Shown piece by piece: positions 1 through 6,468 of a stretch of 10,302 nucleotides of DNA. The position numbers and the translations under genes are program-made. Source of the stretch: RGIG9060 sp036307825 (GTDB lineage: Bacteria > Spirochaetota > Spirochaetia > Treponematales > Treponemataceae); contig JAXJWW010000053.1 in the NCBI GenBank assembly GCA_036307825.1, forward strand, positions 1 through 10,302, in the 5' to 3' direction. The notes below the pieces were generated by a model. The model was not told the DNA's origin. It saw only the letters and a program-made list of their open reading frames with translations, and searched no databases. Numbering within the stretch: position 1 is the first letter of the stretch; the number at the start of each line of letters is the position of its first letter.

Positions 1-542
1 ATCCAGATGGAATCACACAAGAAAAACTTGACTGGGTTAAAGATCTTAAAACAGTTAAACGAGGAAGAATCAAAGAATACGTTACTCAATATCCTAACGC
101 AAAATATGTTGAAGGAAAAAGACCTTGGGAAGTTAAATGTGATTGTGCATTCCCTTGTGCTACACAAAACGAACTTAACGGTGAAGAAGCAAAAATGCTT
201 TTGGCAAACGGTGTAAAACTTGTTGCTGAAGGTGCTAACATGCCATCAACAGCAGAAGCAGTAAGTGCATTCCTTGATGCAAAAATTCTTTATGCTCCAG
301 GAAAAGCTTCTAACGCAGGTGGTGTTGCAACATCTGGTCTTGAAATGAGCCAAAACTCAGAAAGACTTTCATGGTCAGCTGAAGAAGTTGATGCAAAACT
401 TAAAAGCATCATGAAAAACATCCACGATGCAGCATACGACGCAGCAGCAAAATTCGGAATGGAAGGAAACTATGTTGCAGGTGCAAACATTTCAGGATTC
501 TTGAAAGTTTGTAACGCAATGCTTGCACAAGGTATCGTGTAA
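1..542 (+). CDS. gdhA: NADP-type glutamate dehydrogenase, C-terminal part (5' end outside window)
   Basis: Catalyses the reversible reductive amination of 2-oxoglutarate with ammonia to glutamate in the cytoplasm, a main route of ammonium assimilation. Only the last ~180 residues are present. The open frame runs in from the left edge (first full codon at base 3) and stops at TAA 540-542; the family is usually about 445-450 residues. The visible part is the end of the nucleotide-binding domain and the C-terminal helices. Stretches such as FPCATQNEL, ANGVKLVAEGANMP, APGKASNAGGVATSGLEM and the closing NAMLAQGIV match the hexameric bacterial GdhA family (E. coli type) nearly word for word. Codon use differs from the neighbours: many C-ending codons (AAC, ATC, TTC) and a higher GC content, which usually marks a highly expressed gene. 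A hairpin terminator follows directly, so it probably ends its transcript here. Identification is firm; the NADP preference is inferred from family resemblance. Confidence 0.96.
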   Translation, partial: PDGITQEKLDWVKDLKTVKRGRIKEYVTQYPNAKYVEGKRPWEVKCDCAFPCATQNELNGEEAKMLLANGVKLVAEGANMPSTAEAVSAFLDAKILYAPGKASNAGGVATSGLEMSQNSERLSWSAEEVDAKLKSIMKNIHDAAYDAAAKFGMEGNYVAGANISGFLKVCNAMLAQGIV

Positions 543-585
543 TTTTCAATAAAATTTTTTATAAATAAATCATTTTAGATTTTTG

Positions 586-628
586 AAAAACGCTTTGGGA
601 AAATTTTTCTTGAAGCGTTTTTGTTTTT
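586..628 (+). terminator. Rho-independent terminator of gdhA
   Basis: A perfect 10-base inverted repeat, AAAAACGCTT (586-595) and AAGCGTTTTT (613-622), brackets a 17-base loop that itself contains a GAAAATTTTTC palindrome. The 3' arm runs into a T-rich tail ending at 628. It sits 43 bases after the gdhA stop. Because the stem is flanked by A and T runs, it could also act weakly on the other strand, but no - strand gene lies there to need it. Confidence 0.88.
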
Positions 629-637
629 AAACAGATA

Positions 638-666
638 TTGTCAACAAGATATTATTTTGTTACAAT
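638..666 (+). promoter_or_regulatory. Sigma70-type promoter of the radical SAM gene
   Basis: TTGTCA (638-643) and TACAAT (661-666) are separated by exactly 17 bases; each matches the consensus in 5 of 6 positions. The expected transcription start is near 672-675, only a few bases before the ATG at 678, so the mRNA should be almost leaderless. It begins ten bases after the gdhA terminator tail, which supports a new transcription unit. Confidence 0.7.
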
Positions 667-677
667 TTTATCAACTT

Positions 678-2468
678 ATGAAAACATTACTAATCGGAAT
701 AAATTCAAAATTTTCTCACACAAACTTAGCAATTCGTTCAATAAAAGAATATGTAAAACATAAAAGTAATATCAATCCTATCATAAAAGAATTTACGATA
801 AATCAATTAACAACTGATATTTTGCGAGATATAATTTTTGAAAATCCAAATGTAATTTTGTTTTCAGTTTATATTTGGAATATTGAATTTACATTAAAAG
901 TTATTCAAGAAATAAAAAAGATTTTACCACAAGTTTTTATCGGTGTTGGTGGTCCAGAAGTTTCTTATCGAGCAGAAGAAATTTTACAAGAAAATAAATT
1001 TATCGACTGCGTAATTTCTGGTGAAGGTGAAATTTCAACTTGTGAACTTTTAATCAATTTAAATAATAATTTTATTTTAGAAAAAAATGAATTTAATTCT
1101 TTTGATTTTAATATTGACGGAATTTATTTTAGAAATAAAAATTTTACATCAAGAAACCCAATTCAAAACTTAGATGAATTATTTTTTGCTTATCCACAAT
1201 TAAAAAATTCTGAAGATGATAAAACTGAAAATCAAATTTGCCAAGAAGAAATTTTAGATGTAAACAATAGAATTTTTTATTACGAATCTTATAGAGGTTG
1301 TCCTTTTAGATGTTCTTATTGTCTTTCTTCTATTGATAAAAGTGTTCGTAACAGAAGTTTAGAAAAAGTTTTTGAAGACTTAAAAATATTTTTAGATGCA
1401 AAAGTAAAACTTGTAAAATTTGTTGATAGAACTTTTAATTTAAATGAAGATAGAACAATTGCAATTTGGAATTTTATAAAAGAAAATCACAATGGAATTA
1501 CAATGTTTCATTTTGAAATTGCGGCACAACAACTTTCTGAAAAAATGTTACAAATGATAAAAGATTTTCCAAAAGGAATTATGCAATTTGAAATTGGTAT
1601 CCAAAGTACAAATGAAAAAACTTTACAAGCAATTGGACGCCCTGCAAACTTACAACAACTTATAGAAAAAATAAAACAAATTCCAAAAACAATTCATTCA
1701 CATTTAGATTTGATTGCAGGTCTTCCTCATGAATCAATTTGCGAATTTAAAAATTCATTTGACTTTGTAATAAAATTAAAACCAGATATGCTACAACTTG
1801 GTTTCTTAAAAATTTTATCTGGAACACAAATGGAAACTTTTGCAAAAGAAAATGATTATCAATTTTCTGCAACTCCACCTTACGAAGTTTTATCAACTCC
1901 GTACATTTCATATTTTGATTTACAATTTTTAAAAGATGTAGAAGAAGTTTTAGATATTTTTTACAATTCAAATAATTTTGAATTTACATTTAATTATATT
2001 TTTTATTTACAAGATAAATTTGACTTTTCAATTTTTGAAATTTTATCTTCTATTGTTAACTACTTTAGAGAAATAAATATTTTTGAAACACCTCAAAAAA
2101 CAAATGTATTCTATAAATTATTTTTAGATTATATAAATTCAACTCACTTTGAAAAATTTCAAAATATTTTTAACAAAGAATTATTGCAAAATTTAGTAAA
2201 GTTTGATTTTATCATTTCTGAAAAAACAAGTAATTTACCAACTTGGTATAATCGAAATTATAACAAAGAAAATCACAAAGAAGCATTGATTAAATTTTGT
2301 AATTTCGAAAGCACTCGTCTTGCCTACTCTCATAGTGAATATGATGAATTTGATTTTAATCCAATTACTTTTGAAAAAGAAAAAACAAAAGTTTTATTTG
2401 TTTACGATTCAGTAAAAGGAAAAACTCACACAAAACAATTTTACTTTTTAGATAAAAATCTTTCGTAG
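678..2468 (+). CDS. B12-binding domain / radical SAM protein with DUF4080 C-terminus
   Basis: A 596-residue cytoplasmic iron-sulfur enzyme of unknown substrate. Residues ~1-125 look like a cobalamin-binding Rossmann domain (IGINSKFSHTN at the start, GVGGPEV and SGEGE near 89-118). It lacks an obvious DxHxxG cobalamin-ligand motif, as is common in this group. Residues ~195-390 form the radical SAM core with the cluster motif CxxxCxxC: C208, C212 and C215 in YRGCPFRCSYC. The remaining ~200 residues fit the DUF4080 extension. The open frame reaches back to a TTG at 621, but that codon lies in the gdhA terminator tail and upstream of the promoter, so ATG 678 is the sensible start. No Shine-Dalgarno site precedes it; a leaderless mRNA is likely. 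The 3' end overlaps the opposing glycosylase gene by 28 bases. Family assignment is confident; the reaction is unknown (methylation or another radical modification are possibilities only). Confidence 0.88.
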   Translation: MKTLLIGINSKFSHTNLAIRSIKEYVKHKSNINPIIKEFTINQLTTDILRDIIFENPNVILFSVYIWNIEFTLKVIQEIKKILPQVFIGVGGPEVSYRAEEILQENKFIDCVISGEGEISTCELLINLNNNFILEKNEFNSFDFNIDGIYFRNKNFTSRNPIQNLDELFFAYPQLKNSEDDKTENQICQEEILDVNNRIFYYESYRGCPFRCSYCLSSIDKSVRNRSLEKVFEDLKIFLDAKVKLVKFVDRTFNLNEDRTIAIWNFIKENHNGITMFHFEIAAQQLSEKMLQMIKDFPKGIMQFEIGIQSTNEKTLQAIGRPANLQQLIEKIKQIPKTIHSHLDLIAGLPHESICEFKNSFDFVIKLKPDMLQLGFLKILSGTQMETFAKENDYQFSATPPYEVLSTPYISYFDLQFLKDVEEVLDIFYNSNNFEFTFNYIFYLQDKFDFSIFEILSSIVNYFREINIFETPQKTNVFYKLFLDYINSTHFEKFQNIFNKELLQNLVKFDFIISEKTSNLPTWYNRNYNKENHKEALIKFCNFESTRLAYSHSEYDEFDFNPITFEKEKTKVLFVYDSVKGKTHTKQFYFLDKNLS

Positions 2469-3277
2469 TAAAAAGCGTATTGTTGATAAATTCCTGCAAA
2501 ATCACTTTGCATCCATTGTGGCATTGTTCCGTTGTATCTTGAGTCAATAATTTTTTGAACCCAGGTATCAACTGGACAAGCGTTTATCAAATGTAAACCA
2601 AAAAGACAAATACAATTTGCAACTTTTTTTCCGATACCTTTGAAAGAAATTAATTTTTCAAAAGCGTCTTCGTAATTCATTTGCTTTAATTCATTTATCC
2701 AATTTGGATTTTCTTTTGTATACAAACACATTAAATAAATGTATTCATCACGATAACCAAGTCCAATTGAATTTAATTTTTCTAAAACTTCATTTTTATT
2801 TCCGTAAGAAATTATTTGTTCACAAGAAGGAAAAGATTTTTGTCCGTTAGGAAATTCCACATTAGAAAAAATTTCACAAAGACCTTCAATAGATTTTTTT
2901 ATACGAGGAATATTATTGTTCTGACTTATGATAAAACTAATAATCATTTCCCATAAATCTTGATTTAAAATTCTAATTCCATAACCAAAATTTATTGCAC
3001 TTTGTAAATATTCATCATCACAAATTTTTGAAGAAATTTTTTTATAATCAACATTTAAATCTAAATAATTTTTCCAAAAATTTTCAAATTCATTTTGTGT
3101 ACAATCAATTTTTATTTTTTTTCCTTCTTGAAAAATATTTAAAAGTTTTTCTTTAACAGGAACTTGATAATAAAATTTTTTATTTTCTAAATCCGATTCA
3201 ATTTCTTTCCATCTAAAACATTGTCCAGAATCTGCAATCTGATTTAAATTTATAAATTCATTTTCAAACTCTATCAT
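2441..3277 (-). CDS. ogg: 8-oxoguanine DNA glycosylase / AP lyase (OGG1 type)
   Basis: Base-excision repair enzyme that removes oxidised guanine paired with C and nicks the strand through a Schiff base. The 278-residue protein has an OGG1-like N-terminal domain (DSGQCFRW, residues ~16-23) and the NNN stretch of SQNNNIPRI (120-122), which matches the damage-recognition asparagines of OGG1. It also has a helix-hairpin-helix, FKGIGKKVANC (212-222). K218 aligns with the catalytic lysine of OGG1, and D237 in CPVDTW with its catalytic aspartate, so both key residues are present. ATG 3277 is preferred over the adjacent TTG 3280: an AGGA site (3285-3288) sits 7 bases upstream, overlapping the stop of the antiporter gene. 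Only 9 bases separate the two genes, so they are probably cotranscribed. The 3' end overlaps the convergent radical SAM gene and no terminator is visible. An AlkA-like alkyl-base glycosylase is less likely given the OGG1-specific motifs. Confidence 0.9.
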   Translation of the reverse strand: MIEFENEFINLNQIADSGQCFRWKEIESDLENKKFYYQVPVKEKLLNIFQEGKKIKIDCTQNEFENFWKNYLDLNVDYKKISSKICDDEYLQSAINFGYGIRILNQDLWEMIISFIISQNNNIPRIKKSIEGLCEIFSNVEFPNGQKSFPSCEQIISYGNKNEVLEKLNSIGLGYRDEYIYLMCLYTKENPNWINELKQMNYEDAFEKLISFKGIGKKVANCICLFGLHLINACPVDTWVQKIIDSRYNGTMPQWMQSDFAGIYQQYAFYYERFLSKK

Positions 3278-3284
3278 CAAAAAA

Positions 3285-3288
3285 TCCT
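3285..3288 (-). promoter_or_regulatory. Ribosome binding site of ogg, overlapping the antiporter stop codon
   Basis: On the - strand the sequence reads TAGGA, where TAG (3289-3287) ends the antiporter gene and AGGA (3288-3285) is the Shine-Dalgarno site for ogg. The 7-base spacing to ATG 3277 favours that start over TTG 3280, and the shared bases suggest coupled translation. Confidence 0.65.
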
Positions 3289-4924
3289 ATTCATCATGTT
3301 CTAAAACTAAAATATCATTTTTTGCAAGAACTGTTCTTCCTGTCGGAATTACAAGACGACCATTGCGCTTAATTAAAACAATCAAAGAATTTTCTAAATC
3401 AGAAGCAATCTCTGCTAATTTTTTTCCAATCCACTTATGATTATTTTCTAATTCAATTTCACCAAGTTCAATTTTTGATTCGTTAGATTCATTTTTAGAA
3501 TCAAAAGCTTGAGCACATAAAACAATTTCATCATTTACTTTTATTTCGGTATTTCCTCTTGGCACAATTCTTTTACCTTCACGCAAAATTAAAACTAAAA
3601 TTGTTTCTGGAGGAAGTACAACTTCTTTTATTGGCTTATCAACCCAAGGATGATTTTCAGTTACATTTAATTTTATAAACTGAACAGGAACTTCATCTGG
3701 ATAGTCGTTGAAAGTTTTAAGAACGTTTCCATTTTCATCAATCATTTTTAATTTTCTTGAAACAAAAGGAATTAAGGAACCTTGAAATGCAATAGAAAAT
3801 AGAACAATACAAAAAACAATATGAAATAAACCAAAATCAGAAGTGTAAGATTTATTTGTAATTGCCATGATTGCAAATACAATAGAAGCCGCTCCTCTTA
3901 AACCTGTAAATGAAATTAAAAGATTTTGATTTGCCTTACATTTCAAAGGAGAAAGAATTGCAAAAACAGTTACAGGACGAGCAACAAAAGTTATAAACAA
4001 AGCAATGGCTAAAGAAGGAAAAATAAAATGTACCATTTTTGAAGGCGATGCTAATAAGCCCAACAAGAAGAAAATCAACATTTGCATCAATCCTGTTATT
4101 CCATCAAAAAAGTTAACAAGATTTGGCATTTGAGGAATTTTTTTCCCGATTTTATCTTCTTTATTTCCTAATAATAAACCTGCAATATAAGCACTTAAAT
4201 ATCCGTTACCACCAACAAGCGTTGGAATAGCATAAGAAAAAATTGCAACAGCAAGAACAAAAAGTGAATCAAATCCAGCAGAAGAAAATTTAAATCTACT
4301 TAAAATAAAATATGCACCTTGAGCAATTCCAAAACCGATTACAAGTCCAAAAACTATTTGAGCAAAAAGCATATATGTCATCTTGCCCACACTTGCATCA
4401 CCTTGCATCAAGGAAAGAACAATAATTGTAAGCATATAAGAAAAGGGATCGTTACTTCCACTTTCAACTTCAAGCAAAGAAGCAGTATTGTTTTTTAAGT
4501 TAAGTTTTTTAGAACGCAAAATTGAAAATACAGATGCAGCATCAGTTGAACCGATTACAGCACCTATCAAAAATGAATCCAAGATTTTAAACTTTAACAC
4601 AAAGTAACAAAACAAACCGGTAATAAGAGCAGTTAAAACAACTCCTAAAGTTGAAAGTAAAATTGAATGAATGGCAACTGGTTTTGCAGCTTTTAAGTTT
4701 GTTCCAAATCCACCGTAGAAAATAATGAAGATTAGAGCAACAGAACAAATTGATTCTGCAACTTTATAATCATCAAATGGAATATGAAGCAAACCTTCTG
4801 AACCAAAAATCATTCCCAATACAATAAAGGCCAAAAGCATAGGCATTCCAGCTTTTGAAGAAACTTTATTCAAAATGATACAAAGAATAATTACAACAGA
4901 AACTAAAATTAAAATATTTGTCAT
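3287..4924 (-). CDS. NhaP2-type monovalent cation (K+ or Na+)/proton antiporter with two RCK_C domains
   Basis: A 545-residue inner-membrane antiporter that would exchange cytoplasmic K+ or Na+ for external protons, serving pH and cation balance. Residues ~1-390 contain about a dozen hydrophobic segments and the CPA1 ion-site signatures: GSTDAA (125-130, D128) and ESGSNDP (154-160, with N158 and D159 in the place of the family's ion-binding pair). The GLRGA stretch at 341-345 is also typical. After the membrane part come two copies of a TrkA-C/RCK_C-like fold, ~413-475 and ~487-545, with parallel wording (REGKRIVPRG and KRNGRLVIPTG), the arrangement of COG3263 NhaP2/CvrA proteins. The start is ATG 4924 with GGTGGG just upstream. 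It is the first gene of a unit with ogg and diverges from the YitT gene. A K+/H+ role is inferred from NhaP2 homologues; the ion cannot be read from sequence. Confidence 0.88.
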   Translation of the reverse strand: MTNILILVSVVIILCIILNKVSSKAGMPMLLAFIVLGMIFGSEGLLHIPFDDYKVAESICSVALIFIIFYGGFGTNLKAAKPVAIHSILLSTLGVVLTALITGLFCYFVLKFKILDSFLIGAVIGSTDAASVFSILRSKKLNLKNNTASLLEVESGSNDPFSYMLTIIVLSLMQGDASVGKMTYMLFAQIVFGLVIGFGIAQGAYFILSRFKFSSAGFDSLFVLAVAIFSYAIPTLVGGNGYLSAYIAGLLLGNKEDKIGKKIPQMPNLVNFFDGITGLMQMLIFFLLGLLASPSKMVHFIFPSLAIALFITFVARPVTVFAILSPLKCKANQNLLISFTGLRGAASIVFAIMAITNKSYTSDFGLFHIVFCIVLFSIAFQGSLIPFVSRKLKMIDENGNVLKTFNDYPDEVPVQFIKLNVTENHPWVDKPIKEVVLPPETILVLILREGKRIVPRGNTEIKVNDEIVLCAQAFDSKNESNESKIELGEIELENNHKWIGKKLAEIASDLENSLIVLIKRNGRLVIPTGRTVLAKNDILVLEHDE

Positions 4925-4966
4925 ATTCCCACCAAATAAAAATTTTACTATAAATACTTTTTGATT

Positions 4967-4995
4967 ATTTTATCCTTAACAAAATATATTTTCAA
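4967..4995 (-). promoter_or_regulatory. Promoter of the antiporter-ogg unit
   Basis: Read on the - strand, TTGAAA (4995-4990) and TAAAAT (4972-4967) have a 17-base spacer, each matching consensus in 5 of 6 positions. The predicted start near 4960 leaves a leader of about 35 bases that contains the GGTGGG site. The element interleaves with the + strand promoter for the YitT gene (4976-5004). Confidence 0.55.
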
Positions 4996-5004
4996 TATTA
5001 TACT
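4976..5004 (+). promoter_or_regulatory. Promoter of the YitT-family gene
   Basis: TTAACA (4976-4981) and TATACT (4999-5004) are spaced by 17 bases. Only six bases separate the -10 box from ATG 5011, so transcription would start at or within a base or two of the initiation codon. No Shine-Dalgarno site is visible. Confidence 0.65.
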
Positions 5005-5010
5005 AATAAT

Positions 5011-5931
5011 ATGAACATAAAAAACAAGAAATTTTTTAAGCAAACATCAATTCACACAATTTTTGAAATTCATCCTAAAACAAAATTTTTACCTGTAATA
5101 AGAATTTTACTCGTAAGTATAGGAGCATTTCTTTTTGCACTAAACTTAAATATTTTTGTTGCAAACTCAGGATTAATCCCCGGAGGTTTTACAGGAATTT
5201 CAGAATTGTTACAAAGGATTTTTTCTACATACTTCAATTTAAATATTCCATTTTCTCCAATTTATTTTTTATGCAATTTAATCCCCGCAATAATTAGTTT
5301 CAAATACATCGGAAAAAAATTTACACTTTATTCCTGCTTGATGATTTTACTTTCTGGATTTTTTACCGATATTCTACCAGTGATAAATGTTACAGATGAT
5401 ATTTTGCTTTCTGCAATTTTTGGAGGACTGCTAAGTTCAGTTGCAGTAAGTTTTTGTTTATTTGCTGGAGCAACTAGCGGAGGAACAGATTTTATTGCAA
5501 TCTTTATTGCAGAACGATTTGGTAAAGATGCATGGAATTATATTCTTTATGGAAATTTAATTATTTTAGCTATCGCAGGATTTTTGTTCGGATGGGAAGC
5601 CGCTCTTTACTCAATGATTTTTCAATTTACAGCAACTCAAGTTTTAAATTATCTTTACAGGCGATATCAAAAAGTTACTCTCTTTGTTATCACAAATAAA
5701 CCAGATGAAATTTATTCTTTAATAAAAGAAATCACAAATCATGATGCAACTCTTTTTCATGGAGAAGGATGTTTTGAAAAACAACCTCGTCATTTAATTT
5801 ATTCTGTAATTTCCGGTGATGAAAAAAATTATTTGATAAATGAAATTAAACACAAAGACCCAGATTCTTTTGTAAATATAGTTTCTTCAAAACAAATTTT
5901 AGGAAAATTTTACAGAAAGCCTAACGATTAA
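5011..5931 (+). CDS. YitT family membrane protein (YitT_membrane + DUF2179)
   Basis: A 306-residue integral membrane protein of unknown function. After a short, basic, polar N-terminus, residues ~28-215 hold roughly six hydrophobic segments. They include the family's characteristic N-terminal region ALNLNIFVANSGLIPGGFTG (43-62) and the glycine-rich GATSGGTDFIA (153-163). Residues ~220-303 form a soluble DUF2179 domain (LFVITNKPDEI near the start, FVNIVSSKQILGKF near the end), as in standard YitT proteins of about 280-310 residues, so the gene looks complete. It has its own promoter immediately before the ATG and no ribosome binding site. No terminator is visible between it and the next gene, which also has its own promoter. 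Family members are often assumed to be transporters, but no substrate is established and nothing in the neighbourhood names one. Confidence 0.88.
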   Translation: MNIKNKKFFKQTSIHTIFEIHPKTKFLPVIRILLVSIGAFLFALNLNIFVANSGLIPGGFTGISELLQRIFSTYFNLNIPFSPIYFLCNLIPAIISFKYIGKKFTLYSCLMILLSGFFTDILPVINVTDDILLSAIFGGLLSSVAVSFCLFAGATSGGTDFIAIFIAERFGKDAWNYILYGNLIILAIAGFLFGWEAALYSMIFQFTATQVLNYLYRRYQKVTLFVITNKPDEIYSLIKEITNHDATLFHGEGCFEKQPRHLIYSVISGDEKNYLINEIKHKDPDSFVNIVSSKQILGKFYRKPND

Positions 5932-5944
5932 AATTCCATAACAA

Positions 5945-5973
5945 TAGACTTTCAATGCCACAAGTGATATACT
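5945..5973 (+). promoter_or_regulatory. Promoter of the dCMP deaminase operon
   Basis: TAGACT (5945-5950) and TATACT (5968-5973) are spaced by 17 bases. The -10 box is identical to that of the YitT gene and again lies six bases before the ATG (5980). It would start a leaderless transcript carrying the deaminase, permease and phosphatase genes. Confidence 0.6.
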
Positions 5974-5979
5974 AAAACT

Positions 5980-6468
5980 ATGGAAAGAAGAGATAAAGAT
6001 AATTACTATTTAGACTTGGCAGAAATTGTTAGCCAAAGATGTACATGTATCAGACGACACTATGGCGCTGTTATCGTAAAAAATGATGAAGTTATTTCAA
6101 CAGGATATGTTGGCGCTCCACGAGGAAGAAAAAACTGTTCTGACTTAGGAATTTGTATCCGCGAAAAAATGCAAATTCCACGAGGTGAACGCTACGAACT
6201 TTGCAGAAGTGTTCATGCAGAAGCAAACGCAATTATCAGTTGTTCACGAGATAAAATGCTTGGAGCATCTTTATACTTAACAGGAAAAGAATGTAAAACT
6301 GGTGAATACATAAAAAATAGTTGTTGTTGCTCAATGTGTAAACGAATGGTAATCAATGCTGGAATTGCTTATGTTTATGTTCGAGACGACAAAGACAACT
6401 ACAGAAAAATCGATGTAAACGATTGGATTGAAAACGACGAATCATTGGAAGGAACTTTTGGCTACTAA
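5980..6468 (+). CDS. dCMP deaminase (zinc-dependent, ComEB/DCTD family)
   Basis: Deaminates dCMP to dUMP, the precursor for thymidylate synthesis, in the cytoplasm. The 162-residue protein has the cytidine-deaminase-fold zinc site: H79-A-E81 in VHAEANAI supplies a zinc ligand and the catalytic glutamate, and C117-S-M-C120 supplies the other two ligands. The usual PCxxC motif reads CCxxC here (C116 replaces the proline), which I recall from related anaerobe dCMP deaminases. RHYGAVIVKNDEVISTGYVG (26-45) and GAPRGRKNC fit the substrate-binding strands. The length is normal for the short family form. Start ATG 5980 has no Shine-Dalgarno site but has a promoter directly before it. The last 11 bases overlap the permease gene. 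An imported or ComE-linked competence role is not indicated; no com genes are nearby. Confidence 0.9.
   Translation: MERRDKDNYYLDLAEIVSQRCTCIRRHYGAVIVKNDEVISTGYVGAPRGRKNCSDLGICIREKMQIPRGERYELCRSVHAEANAIISCSRDKMLGASLYLTGKECKTGEYIKNSCCCSMCKRMVINAGIAYVYVRDDKDNYRKIDVNDWIENDESLEGTFGY
6447..6454 (+). promoter_or_regulatory. Ribosome binding site deciding the permease start
   Basis: GGAAGGAA lies inside the end of the dCMP deaminase gene, a few bases before TTG 6458. It makes TTG 6458 the best start. The earlier in-frame TTG at 6428 has no such site, and no ATG is available before the first membrane segment. Confidence 0.55.

Noticed and set aside
7..216. Short + strand open frame at the left edge
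   Set aside because: It lies in a different frame over the clear gdhA coding sequence and resembles nothing.
621..677. TTG start extending the radical SAM protein by 19 residues
   Set aside because: It sits in the gdhA terminator tail and upstream of the likely promoter; the conserved domain begins right after ATG 678.
2401..2416. Small hairpin TTTAC-GATTCA-GTAAA as a terminator for ogg
   Set aside because: The stem has only five pairs, mostly AT, and no adjacent T tract on the - strand; it lies well inside the radical SAM coding region.
5980..6468. Loss of the PCxxC zinc motif in the dCMP deaminase
   Set aside because: The two ligand cysteines (C117, C120) are kept; only the preceding proline is changed, and I recall the same SCSMC-like wording in related anaerobe enzymes.
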